From assembly GCF_001949145.1 (NCBI RefSeq), contig NW_019091458.1, forward strand, positions 524,637 through 584,636: 60,000 bases of DNA. The letters run 5' to 3'. Shown here piece by piece: positions 1 to 12,900 of this stretch. This DNA is from Acanthaster planci (taxonomy: Eukaryota; Echinodermata; Asteroidea; Valvatida; Acanthasteridae). Position 1 is the stretch's first letter; each line of letters opens with the position of its first letter. Under the pieces are notes generated by a model. That model worked only from the letters and a program-made list of their open reading frames with translations. It searched no databases and was not told the origin of the DNA. The position numbers were made by a program, and so were the translations under genes.

Positions 1-765
1 TGAGGTAAACATATATTCAACCTGTCCACTTTAATACGTGTTTTATTTTATTTCCACATACTGATCAGACTTTTTAAGCTTTGAAATTATGGTACACATT
101 TTTGGCACAGTTTCCTGGAAATTCTGAGCATCTGCACACAAGAAAGTTATGCCTAGAATTTTGGCAAAGCGAACATGTGTTAGAATTATTTCCGAGGATG
201 GATTTGCACCGTGGAGAGGTTAATTGATTTTGGATTTTTGCCCTGCCCGACATGTATTATAACACTGTTTATTCAGTGTTTGCCCCAAAAAGCTTCTGAA
301 AAAAATGCATTAGAATTGCGACACTCACCAAGCCTGACAAAGATCACTTTCATTTTGCCTACAACTTGTGTGAATGGCCAGGGTTTGCAGCAATATAACC
401 CTATGGTCAGTTTTTTATTTTACCTGAAATTCGTTCAAAATGGACATTTGTCCTGTTAATTTTAAATAGGGTTGTGTTTTCATTTCCTGTGTAGTAGTAC
501 ATGCATCATTACCTGGTGTTCTCTTTGCTGTACCTCTTTGTGAGTTATTGTGGTAGTTGTGTATTGATGGCCAGCCATTCTTTAAGCAGCCCCCTGTAGG
601 AAAAACACGACTGCAACGTCAAAAGAGCAGACCGTATTCAGGTCTGCTGAAGTGTGAAGCTTGGGGTAATTTGAAAATGGTTGTTTCCTTATCTAACATT
701 GCAGGGTAGTCCATTGAAAATGAGCCTCACAACACTTGATGTTTCTGTGTTTCTCCCTTCACCAG
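1..765 (+). other. Partial intron upstream of the first visible LRP2-like exon
   Basis: No LA-, EGF- or propeller-like reading frame is visible here. The sequence is AT-rich and ends in a pyrimidine-rich acceptor (ttctcccttcaccag). It is most simply the 3' end of an intron; earlier exons of the receptor lie to the left of the window. Confidence 0.7.
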
Positions 766-926
766 TGAATAACATTTGTCAGAGCAGTCCATGTCAGGGG
801 CTGTGCTTGATTTCTCCTGGGGGTACCAGTTACACTTGTGCCTGCGCAGAGAACTATGTCCTGTCTGGTGTAGATTGCATCCCGTTGTGCCCCGAGGGAC
901 AGTTGGCCTGCACTAGAGAACACAAG
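766..926 (+). CDS. LRP2: LRP2-like exon 1 in window: EGF domain and first half of LA repeat 1
   Basis: Starts in phase 1 after acceptor ttcaccag and ends in phase 0 at donor gtagga. It encodes a six-cysteine EGF module ([13 protein letters not shown]...[14 protein letters not shown]), then [14 protein letters not shown], the first half of an LA repeat that continues in the next exon. An intron inside an LA repeat is unusual, because the later repeats are one per exon. Confidence 0.88.
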
Positions 927-3900
927 GTAGGACGGTCCCAAAGTGGGTCTTGAGAAATGTTGACCCCTTGGTGGTCATTTTGCTCAAGATTTGTACAACA
1001 TCTCTTATTGCAGTGTCATTTTCAAACTCAAAGACAATGTCATTTTCACTCTGCACGGGTAACTTCGTTCCAGCTACTGTGTACAAACTCAATGGGAATC
1101 ACTGTAGTGTAGGGACAAAATAATATGGATGTTGCCTTGTACAGAATTCCCCAGGAAGTGTTCAAATGCCCTGTGTGTTATGGATACTGGAAATCCCTGC
1201 ACACTTACATTGCAAGGACAAGGTGGTACTTTGTGCACAGATTCGATATTATATCTGTGATAAATCCTACTAGACGTCAGTATGCTGCAGTTGAGTAAAC
1301 TGCGGTGCTCTCTTGTAGGCTTTTCTGTCGACCTTGGATTTTTTGATGCAATCTTTGGGGATTTCGCAAACAAACGAATGATCAGATGTGTACATGCCAC
1401 TGTTTGGTTTGTTTTTTTCATTTGGGTGAAGCTTGTATGTTTTGCCTAATTTTGTTGTTTTTTGGTTTTTTGTTGGCAGTGCATTCCATGGTATATGCAA
1501 TGCAATGGCGTAAATGACTGTCAGAGTGGAGAAGATGAAGTCAACTGTCGTAAGTAATGGCATCATGATGACTGATTGACTATTTTTACTTCAGTCATTG
1601 GCTCAGTGATGCTTTAACTGGTTCTTTGTCTCTTGTGTCTCTTCTTGATTGGCTGATGAGAGCTTGCCATCCACACTCGGGTACTTTCTATTTGTTATAG
1701 TTGCACTGCAGAGGTGTCACAGATTTGTGCACATTCTGCGAAAAATAAACCTTGCACATTCTACACCATTAACACATCAGTCAGACAGTTCCTTGTTTAT
1801 CAACGCGGATTTTTTTTTTCCTGTTCACAGCCCCACGCACCTGTCAGCCAGGTCAGTACCAGTGCCAGGATGGCAACTGCTTGACCTCCATCCTGTGGCT
1901 GTGCGACGGCGACAGGGATTGCCCCGACAACAGCGACGAAGGCACAGTGGCCAGATGCAGTAAGTCCACGGAAAGCTTCAAGGGGGGGTTAGATTTTAGA
2001 CAGTATTGTCGTAGTGGATTCCATCTCAGCAAGCCTCTTCACAAGACCAGCAACCATGAGTAACAAGATGAACAGTTACAGAGGAACGTCTTTGTCATTT
2101 CTTCACACAATGAATATTCATATCCAATACCTTGTGGCTTGAATTCAGACTTGTGCCTTTATCCTCTGGTAGGCAGCTGCTCTATAAATTTACAGATGAT
2201 TATATCTGTCCTTGAAACATCTACTTTTAATTCAAAGTCTTAAATGTGTCTGTAGACAAGGTTTTATAACCATAATTCGCACAGTTCACAGAAAAATGTA
2301 ACTGTGGCAAAGTTTGGAAACTGACAGGCAGAAGAAAGGAAAATTGAATGTTTCATTTGGCGTTATGAATTAACTTTTTAAAGCAACTAAATTTTTTGAC
2401 ACAAAAGGCTTATGTAGAATGACACTACCACACTTTAAAAAATTCTTAGTAAGCATTATCTTACCCGGGCTCTTTTTATACTAAATGTACAGTTAGGAAA
2501 ATGAGCTTTGTTTATTTTGAGGGTGATGACTGAAAGTGTACTTTGCCCTTGAGGCCGCTGTGCCAACATAAGCTTTTGGGGACAGCAGTTTTTGGAGTTT
2601 CATTTCAATGCCTCGATTATTAATCTTTTTCTCAGACACAACAGCATGCGCTGCATGGCAGTTCAAGTGCCGAGGTACGGGGCGGTGTATCAGTCGCCGT
2701 TATAACTGCGACAAGATTTCTCAGTGTACTGATGGCTCAGATGAAGATGATTCACTCTGCAGTAAGTCCCTGCTCTGTTGATCTCCCAGTGATACCAGTT
2801 AATATGTTTTGTTTTTCTCTTTTGCTTATCTTTATATGTACAGTAAACTCTCAATAACTCAAGGCTTGTTAACTCGAAACTCGGCTTATCTTGAAGACAT
2901 TCTTCATTCCTGCCAAAACAATAGGCTTTTATGTACAAAAATACCATCGTAACCAATACAAAAATACCATCATAGCCATCTTAACCAATACAAAAAGAAA
3001 AGACCATCGCCAAATTACTCGGAGGCTTTAATTATGAGTCGTCTCTGCAAACTGCACTTCATCATTTTGCTTGCTGCCAGTGCCGTTGTAATTGACTCGT
3101 TGACAACCTAAACAAATCCTGGCTTTCAAGCAAGCCTGATCGCCATTGCAGCCCAATAGAATTATTAGTTATCAACAGAATAGAAAATTTTACGTAAGAA
3201 AAGCATGTAATCTCAGCAAACTTATGATTTTTAGAAGAAATTTATCGGATATAAGGAAATAACCACATATAATGTCTCCAATAGCCACAGCAGGGGCAAG
3301 CAGTAATACTTAAGGTACTGTGTGTGTCTGTGTGGGCGAGACCCAATAACTTTCCTAAGCTCGAAACCCAGATAACTAAAATTTTTTATCCATTCCCCGA
3401 GATTCGAGTTATCGAGAGTTTACTGTGTATGAAGTTCAGGTAATAATCACTTGCTGGGGTATTATTCCATGTCTCACTTATCTCGGCCATGGTATTACTT
3501 TTGTGATGGAATCACCAGTTAACCTACTTATTTCCACACACTTTCCGCACAGTTTTGTGTGATTCCACTGACATCCATGGATAGCCTTCGTAGATACACT
3601 CCCGTTACTCATGACTCTTGGTGTCATTTTTGCGCCCTACAGGGGTTCACGAGTGCTCAGAGGGATATTTCCAGTGTGACAATGGATTCTGCATTCCCGA
3701 GGCATGGAAATGTGATCTGGATGATGATTGTGGTGATGGATCTGATGAGCCCCACCGGGAATGCCGTGAGTTTCTCTTTAATGCCCCTCCCCCCCGCCTG
3801 TCTCCCTAGGTTGTCCCACCTATCTCAACTATCTCTTAATCGCGCCACAAATGATGTGCATTTCTAAACTAATGCTTATTCCTGCCCCACCCTTTCTCCC

Positions 3901-6900
3901 TCCCTGTCCCACCCTAATTAACCACCCTCCCGTCCNNNNNNNNNNNNNNNNNNNNNNNNNNNNNNNNNNNNTCACCGTCTTCCAACCCCAACCGCCCCTA
4001 CCTTTCCCCCACCCAATCCCTTTCAACCTCTGTAAGACAAAATAAACCCTTGTGAAGAGGTTCATATCATAGAGATTCTGATCCCTACTATGCTAGATTT
4101 TTAAATCTGAAAGAACTAAAGAAAAGAGTGTTTGCCCTCTGTGTCAATCTGTCATTCTCAGGAGAATGCTCTGTCCTGAGGATGGATTGATACTGTACAA
4201 TATGATGGGAGCAAACACTCATCAAGGGCTCTTTCTTAACCAACATTTCATCTGGAACAAAGATAGCTATCCACAAGTTATCTTCATATTTAGAAAGAAA
4301 CCAACCAAACCACCCCTCTCCCCATAAGAAATCAAACTGGCTCATTCTTGTTCACATCTCCAAAAGTGTTTACTCGCGCCTTATAATTAGTCGCCTTGAG
4401 TTGAAGCAAGCAACCCCCTTGTTGGTTGGTTGAAAAGAACCATATTGGTCATCAGTGCTCATTTTGTTGGTAGAGATGTAGAGAAGTGCAGTTCCTGCCA
4501 AAGGAGCCTGCGTTTCCAGGAAAATTACATCCTCTCTGGGCACAGCACTTGTGAAATAATCTGTCTTTGATTCTGCAGAGAATACTCCATGTCCAGCGGG
4601 TTGGTTCAGCTGCCAGACCAACTACCGATGCATCCCGGAGTATGCTCGTTGCAACACCTACGATGAATGCCGCGACAACTCTGATGAAGTTGGCTGCGGT
4701 ATGGTTCTTTGATGTAAAAAAACACAAGTCCTAAACATTCTGCAGGCTTCAGTCAAACAGTGAAAAGTTTTCATTGGTGCCATAAGGATATCGTATACCA
4801 GTGTGGTTGTCAGTGTGGATAAAATAAGCATTGTTAAGCCAAGAGTGTCGTTATTAAAGCCACGAAAGTTATAAATTCTGGCAGTTGGCATTTTATGTTT
4901 AAAATGGTCAATATTTGCCTACACCACTTTTTGAGACAAACTGTGCATTGTGTGAAGTTGGCATGCATAGACATAGTGTGTCATCATCATGTGGATGTGA
5001 TATGAGTTTACGTCTCTGGTCTGCTGTAGGGACCGACTTTCAACCCGACAAAGTATAGACCTTTGATGGAGTGCCCGACTTTGACCCCTGACTACGCCCA
5101 ATTTCGACCTATATAGTGTTTTGCTTTCCAGAGGCCGTAACCTGTGACCCTCTTGGGGAATATCGATGTGACAATCATCGCTGCATCCCCCAGCGGTGGG
5201 TCTGCGATTTGGACAACGACTGCGGGGACTTCTCCGATGAGCGACCGGGATGCAGTAAGTGCGAAGAGTCTCATCACTCCTTGTACCTATGTGGAGATGA
5301 CAATTTGACACGTTTTCACACCGTCAAAAATGGCCGGCTGACCCTTGACCAGCTTGTGGCAGTGCTGTGGTTTAAGTCCATCACAGGTCCCTCCAAATTC
5401 ATCACACAATGGTCCAAAATCTTCGGATTGGTATTCCTTCCTTTGTCATTATCCATCTTGCTACTACTTGCGACTAAATTGGCTCGCGACTGGACTTGTG
5501 ATGGACCCTACTACAGTTCTGCTCTGTGATTAAGATGTTAAGATGTCTGCACTAGCAAACAAGAGAGTATGGGTTCTAATCCTACCTGATTAAGCTCACT
5601 GAATTGTTTTCCCGTCACCTTTTGGAAAGTACCGCATATACAATGCTTAACGAATTACACTTCCAAAGGGCAAATGAGACACCTGTGCTGAAATCCCTGT
5701 CATACAGAATTCTATCATCAGCGATCAAAAAGAACCCTTGACCTTCTATGACCTGTGTTTAAAGTGTCTGATTCTCTAAAATGTGCCTGTCTTACGGTTC
5801 GACCAACAGCGCCTCGTCTGTGCAGTGAGAGTGAGTTCCGATGCGTCTCTAGAGGGCTCTGTATCCGTGACCGTTGGGTCTGCGATGGCAACCCTGACTG
5901 CAGTGACGGCTCCGACGAATCATCCTGTAGGCTTAAATTTTGTTGGGTCTAAATTTAAAGCAGGATATGCCTTAAAAACGATAAATGAATTCAGTGTTTG
6001 ATTGGCCAAAACTGTGTCAATCCCAATGTTGCAGTGTAATTCAAAATAATGGTGCTCAACGATGCGTGACCGTAGATAAGAGATCAATGTGTCTTTGTAA
6101 GCTGCTGATGTTCTTTGAGATGACACCAAGCTTTTTTGCTTGTAAGCATCGATTTTGGACATATATACCTCTCTGAAGTGGGATGTACTTGTTTCAGAAA
6201 TACAGTTGGTCATAGTTATCCCTTTGCCGTACGTAAAACCTTTGTTGAAATGCATGATTGACATTATATCAGTAGCATACTGGTTGGACCACATCCACAT
6301 TGGCTCACGAGAGCACTCTACAATGCCTTCTGCTTGGATCTTTAGTTTTTGGTATGCTTGAAAATGCTATGAAGGTGTCATTTTTTGTCCTTATTTGATC
6401 TTACAGGTGGTGCTATCATCTGTCGGCCTGACCAATTCAAGTGCACTGTGGGAGGTTGCATTGCAGCTAATCTGACCTGTAATGGCTTGTACGACTGTGG
6501 TGATCGCTCTGACGAACTCAGCTGTGGTAAGACACTTGGAAGAATTTAATGAAATAATGGGAGATCTCCAAGATTTACACAGTTGTTACATCATCGTTTA
6601 TCTGGATGGTCATTTCATTTCCTTCTTTTCCTTTTGGTTATTTCTTTAGATTGCACCACGGATCAGTTCCGGTGTGACAACACGTTGTGCTTGCCAAACT
6701 CTCAATTATGTGACACCTATGACGATTGTGGAGACGGCAGTGATGAGACCCCACATGCCTGTCGTAAGTTGCGTCTCTGTTTGTGATTCTGCTATTTCTT
6801 GAAGCCTTGGGCAAGTCCATGGGTAAACTGTCATTTGACCACTGGTCAGCTGCTTCTCACCAAGATGCGTGGGCTGTACAGTCACTCTCAAATAATCCTA

Positions 6901-9900
6901 GCAAAACCATTTTCACAAAATTTCACCTTCACTCCCAAGAGCCTGGTTTTGAATGTTCCAAACATCTGTCATTTCAGTGACATGCCCAATAATTTTCTCT
7001 TTATGACAATATGGGCATTTCACAATAGTGCGCCTCGAAGAGTTTGCGATGCGTTGACCAATCACAGTGCGCGAAATCTTTGACCCAATGCGCGTTTAGA
7101 AAGGGTCGACAGATTTTGCACATTGTGATTGGCTAACGCGTTGCAGACTCTTGGAGGCGTACTATTGTGAATTGCCCGTATTGGTTCTGCACGTTGCTTT
7201 GGGTAGTATTTTATATTATTCCATATTAAAATGCAAAAGAACTATTTTGCTGTATGAACTCTATGAGTATATTTGAAGTGATACTTTAAAAATAATTGAA
7301 GTTAACTGTTATACATCTGTCCAAATAAATTTAATACAGATAAGTGTATCATAACCACATGCAAACTAATTGACTTTTTAATTTGTCTGATAAAATCCAA
7401 CAAAGGTTACATAGGTGAGTTTAACTTCGGGCAGTGCTGTTGTAATGTTTTGTTGTATTGTAATGTTGTCGTTGACTATTATTGACATGTACACTGGAGA
7501 GGTCTTTTCATTTTGTTCAAAATGGCGTAGCCACCGTGATTGAGTGGATTTGTTTGTTGTCCCATGTGAAGCCTGTTGTTGATAGCACTGCTGTTAGCTT
7601 GATATTATTTTGTCTTGATTGAAGTCCATGCTCTTGATCAGTGATTTCTCACAATTTCATTGCCACCTTCTAGCTGATACCGTGACAGGTCAGTGGTTGC
7701 ATGTGTTTGTCCTCTTCTCTAAACAAGGCCAAGACGAATGTGCGTTGCAACCAAATGGGGGAAATGCTATTGGTGTCTTTCAAATTGTTCCTTGGTACAG
7801 AATTCGTGCTTTGTTTCAATACTTTTGATGTGACCTTTATCCATCATCAGGAAGTACGAAAGCCACTTGCAAACCCGTTGCTGCTTAGCAATTTAAATCT
7901 GTTGGGCAACGTAGATTTATACCACTATTGTCTGAGGTTCCAGTCCCAGCAAGGGCATGACCCATGAGGTCTTTTCACACCAAACACATCTTGGAATTGA
8001 TGCAGGGTTGAAAACTGCTGACGATTCACACTTTAAAATGTCCAACCCCTTGCCAACCCTGCGTCAAACCAGAGATTGACTTCAACCAAGGGTGAACTCA
8101 ATTCTGCTCAGGACCGTATCTCAACCCGGACTGAAAATGGTCCGTGCTCATTCCTAGATTGACCTCAACCCAGTAAACTCAGTTTTCTTGAAACAAATGT
8201 GAAGCGACGCCGGGTTAAATGCGGGGTTGAAAAGTTTGTAGTCTAGGGCGGTTATGGGTTTGCCCAGGTTTGTGTTCAGTGTGGCTTGAGAGGCTGCCGT
8301 GTGAAAAGGCCTGCTTGTGTTTTTTTCCTTTGGATGTTTGGTCTAGACTTGTCTGCTTTCCGTGACATGAAATTTTAAGATGTTTAAGTACTGGTGATGG
8401 GATAATATTTTTACCCTGTATTCTATTCCAGTCTGGGGGCCATTGTTGCTGTATCATGAACAATTTAGGCCTTCCAAAAGTCAGGTTTGGCAGAAGAAAT
8501 GGTCTATTATTTCTCTGCATTAAATTGGTACAGATAGTAACGTTACAGTAAAGTCCTGCTTATTTTTTCCTCCTGTGACTCTATCTTTCTTACCTTGCTT
8601 ATTGTACTGGCATGCAATTTCCTCGTCCATGTTCCAGGGTTTTTTATTTTATGTATGTCTGGCATCATTCAATCCATAATTTGCCAGTTTTTAATCTGAC
8701 TTCCCTCTCACATTGTGGATGGACAGAGAAGGTAATGTTCTCTGTTCAAATGCCCAACGGAGATTCCTTGTCGAGGGCAAAATTCAATATGTTGCTTTTC
8801 TTCCAACAGAGATAGCAACTTGTGAGCCATCCACACTTGTGTGCATCGTGGACGGTCTACCAAAGTGCTTGCCAGAACACAAACGATGCGACGGCATCCA
8901 AGACTGTTTGGCTAACGAGGACGAGGCGGCATGTGAGTGCATCTCTGGGTCTCGGTTGTTGTCTCCGAGAAAAGTTGCCAAAAACAATTTCATGAGTAAT
9001 GGGGACTTGTTTTAGGTGACGCTGAAGTTTTGGCAAGCTCAAAACAAGTCTGGTTCCCTTCAGGGGTCACGATTCTGTTCAAAATGTGACCCACCATTCA
9101 AACCAGTCTGAAGTTGGTATCTTTTATGTTTGACATTTCCAATGTACCAGTGTAGGGGTCCAGTGTATCAATGGTTTCTGCTGAAACATTGGTCGTTATG
9201 GGGAATGAAAAATCTTTGTATATTTGGTATCATTTTCCATAGAGCTTGTCATTCTTTAGTCAGGGCCAATTTCATAAAGCCGCTTAAGTACAAGATATGC
9301 TTAAGTGCAAGAAAACCTTGCTTGATAAATCAGGTAGCCAACCAAATCTCCATTTGTTTTGGGATCGTATTTACACCTGTCTTTTGGTTAGCATGACGAT
9401 CAGATAGAGTTTGAGCTGGTGACCTTTGTTTTTCAATAAGCAAGGTTTTTTCACACTTAAGCAAATTTTGTGCTTAAGCAGCTCTTTGAAATTGGGTCCT
9501 GGTCTTAAAGGGCCGGTATTCCCCAAAAAGTAGACCAGAAATGTAATGAACAAACACAACTGAAACAAAAAAGGGAAAAAAGAGAAAAAAGCAAACCTGC
9601 GTTGCTAGTAAACAGTGGACAGTCTTTGCCAAACCTGTAATAGAATTGAGGAATGAATGTTTGTTTTTGTACTGATGAATCGTTCTTGTCTATCTCTCTA
9701 TCTCTCTCTCTTTCCCTTGATTTGGTTGACAGGTGATGTGGTATGCTCCGCCGACACTTTTAAGTGTCAGAATGGCCAGTGTATATCATGGGACAGAGTG
9801 TGCAATCTGCAGTCGGATTGCAGTGACAACTCAGATGAGACCTCATGCTGTAAGCCCTTGTATTCAGTGTTATGCTGTTGGCAGAGGCAAAGCCTGCAGC

Positions 9901-12900
9901 AGTGTGTACACTTTTTAAGTTGTAGGCAAGCCTTAAAGCTTAAATGTGTGAGAAGAACACACAGCCAGCACCCAGTGCTGAATCAAAACGTTAACAGTTG
10001 AACAAGACTCAAATAGCAAATATTATGTTATTTGATAAAGAATTGAAGGTTACTTTGTGCAAAAGTGAGCCTCACTGTCAAGTTGACAATGTATGACGTG
10101 CAGATCCTAACCAAATAGACCTTTCAATAATCAGTTCGTAGTTCCCACTGTAGCATAAAGCGTGAGCAGTCTATTGAAAATACATACAAGGGTACAAATT
10201 TCAACCGTTCCTTTTTTCTGAGGTTCTGCAGAATTTTTCTCCCTTTTTCTTAAGCAAACCCTTTAAAATCATTGCAGTTATAGATCTTCATGGGTTTTTT
10301 GAGCACCAAATAAAGACATTCAAAGTTTCTTTTGTCTCAGTGCACGAGGTCGGTAGAAATCAGCAGGGCATCTTTTGGCATGAGCTTGAAGGCAGACTCT
10401 GCTCACCATGTGAGCTGACATGTGTAGTCTAACTCATTGACACCTGGTGGTCAAGCAGTACTTTGATATCTTTCAACTAATGGGACCCTCTTGGTAGATC
10501 TGCCTGACTGGCCCAGAATATTACGCCAAGAGAGCTAGGGTTAATGTTAACTGCTTTCTTTTGGTTTTTTTTCCAGACAAGGACACAGTGGAGTGTGAAG
10601 CAAGCACCTGTCAAAAGGAGTGCATCACCCTGTCCCCTACCAGCATTGTCTGCAGCTGTGGGAGGGGTTTCGTGGAGACGGCAGATGGTTGTGAAGGTGG
10701 GTGCTTGCATGTGTGCATGAATGATCAAGGGTACCAGACCATATATACTACTCTCTGTTCAAAGAGCACAGCTTCTTGCAAAGGAGAAGGAACAGAAATA
10801 CAGAAATAAAAGCAAGGACAAAAAAAGAGGAGCTGAATGAGTGAATTTGTGAAGGAATGGAAATGGGAGGATCATGTGAACATTAAACATGCCCTTTTCA
10901 TGTGGGCGGCTACCTCATTTCACAGATGAGTTGAAGGTGTTGGAAAGGAATTGTTAGTTGCGTCTCTGTTTGGTCTTCTATGGGATGCTGAGGTCACATC
11001 AGAAGATGTGCTGACAAGAGTCCTCGTGCATGATGAGCATAGTTATTGTGCAAGTGTATGAAGCAGTGTTGTTGAGTCCGTCACAAATCCCTACACGGGT
11101 CCTTTGATACGACCAGTCATAAGTAACGGGGTGAACGGCGACAAGGGAATGCTTTTGTTGAAGTTATTCTGGATAGCTTGTGACTTTGAACAGATGACTT
11201 GTGATGAACCTGGTTGGACTTTTAAGGAACCCAACTCCATTACTGGTATGAAAAAAACGATTTAGAAGTCTGAAGAAAATTTATTTTAAGCAGAGGCCAG
11301 TGGACAGCCACATGCATTCAGTGTGGTAGCAGTTTTTGATGATCACACCTTTTGACCCCTGCTTTTGGCTGTTTTTGTTTTTTACCCCCCTGAAGATATC
11401 GATGAGTGCTACCTCAACAACCCTTGCCCCCAGGTGTGCAGGAACACCAAGGGTAGCTATGAGTGCTACTGTGCCAGAGGGTTTGTGGATCGAGGCATCC
11501 ATGGCATGGACTGCAAAGCTGAGGGTAGGCGTCAGCACCAGCGTTGTTGTGATTTCTGCCCTCAAACTATCTGAGTGATGAGAAAGACGAAACGTTTATT
11601 CAACCCTGCTAAAATGCAGCAGCACGCAAGAGTGGCTAAAAGCCATCGCACTTTGATAAAAATTTAACAGGTAGAAAGTCTGACATTTTGATCTCCGCAA
11701 GATCATCAGGGGTCATTCCAGTCTGTGCGCAGCTTTCTTGTTTTTTTATTTATGGCAAATATTTACGTGTAGCAGCTTTGGAGGGTTCCCAATTTCCAGA
11801 TTTGAAGAGGTAATTTATTTCCTATTTTAGAGTCCAAAAATAAAGCCAAAAACTAGCCTAGACAGCAATCTTCAGCTGTCTTTATTGAAGAGGAATACTA
11901 TATTTAAAAAAAAATAAAGGCGTACAAAGATGCTGCCCACATAACTGAACAATATGTGAGTGCCAAAATGTTGTGTAGTATCCAGACTTTTAGAGGCTGT
12001 TAGCAGGAAAACTATTGGAGATATCAAGCTGAAACTTCAGTTTTCTTAATTTGGTATGCCAAGGCAGTATTAGCAATCTGATACAGACAGAAACTGAATT
12101 GGGTTACAAGAACGGGTGTTCAAAGTGGCGGGATTGACTTTAATCTGTGTGACTATGACTCGAGGAAGACTTGACTTGTTTTTGTCTCAAGCCCATCAGC
12201 TACAGCAGTGTACTTCAAGTCATCTCTCCAACACTTGTAACTATTTATCAACTGTTTTTTTGGGATTCATTGTATCCCTTTCTTTGCCTGGTCTGCATCT
12301 CTAGGCGATATTGAGGTGATTCTGTTTGGGGACGGCTCAGAGTTACGCAAGTATGTCCTGGAGCAGAATGTGTACCAAGACCTTGTGGTGAACGAAGCTC
12401 GCATCGAGTCCTTGGACTTTGACAACCACTCAGGTACAGCTGACCAACAACTCCCTCCCTTTCTCTGGGAAGTGCCTCGGAATGCCAGGGGTTTCTACTC
12501 CTCTCTTTTAGGCAGTCCCCACTTCATAAATGCCAGTAACCTCCTCCTTCATTCTGTGTCTGCCACAGACTTTGTTAGCATTACTTTTGCTCTTCCATTC
12601 TCACAATTGTCTGTGACAGTGGCATGAAGTTTCTGAGGTTTAAGGCCATTGCCTGAGAACTGTGCCCACATGTTAAATTTCTTTTCATTGCACTGTTGGT
12701 AAGCCACACGGCTGTCGTCATAAAGCATTGCCCTGGCTTTTTAATGTGACACCGTGGGTTTTCATGATAGTACATGTATATGGCTCTCTGTGTGTGCACA
12801 CAGGCATGGTGTACTTTGCAGACACAGAGCTGCGGGCAATCAAGAGGGTTCCGTTTACCAACGATGGTGCCATGGAAGCTCCCGACAACTTGGGCCTAGA

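Larger units (their letters stand above)
6764..8809 (+). other. Two-kilobase LRP2-like intron carrying repeats
   Basis: No exon-like sequence is visible. It contains the foldback element at 7,007-7,183 and a second inverted-repeat element near 7,968-8,311. A DEC-containing reading frame around 7,730 was checked and is not an EGF domain. Confidence 0.7.

Noticed and set aside
5927-5952. Read-through of LA repeat 7 into CRLKFCWV
   Set aside because: The GT four bases earlier lets the last cysteine codon be completed by the next exon (t|gt), as at LA repeat 10, giving a continuous frame.
7619-7828. Frame containing DEC, considered as an EGF domain between LA repeats 9 and 10
   Set aside because: Cysteine spacing does not fit an EGF, and exons 10 and 11 already join in phase.
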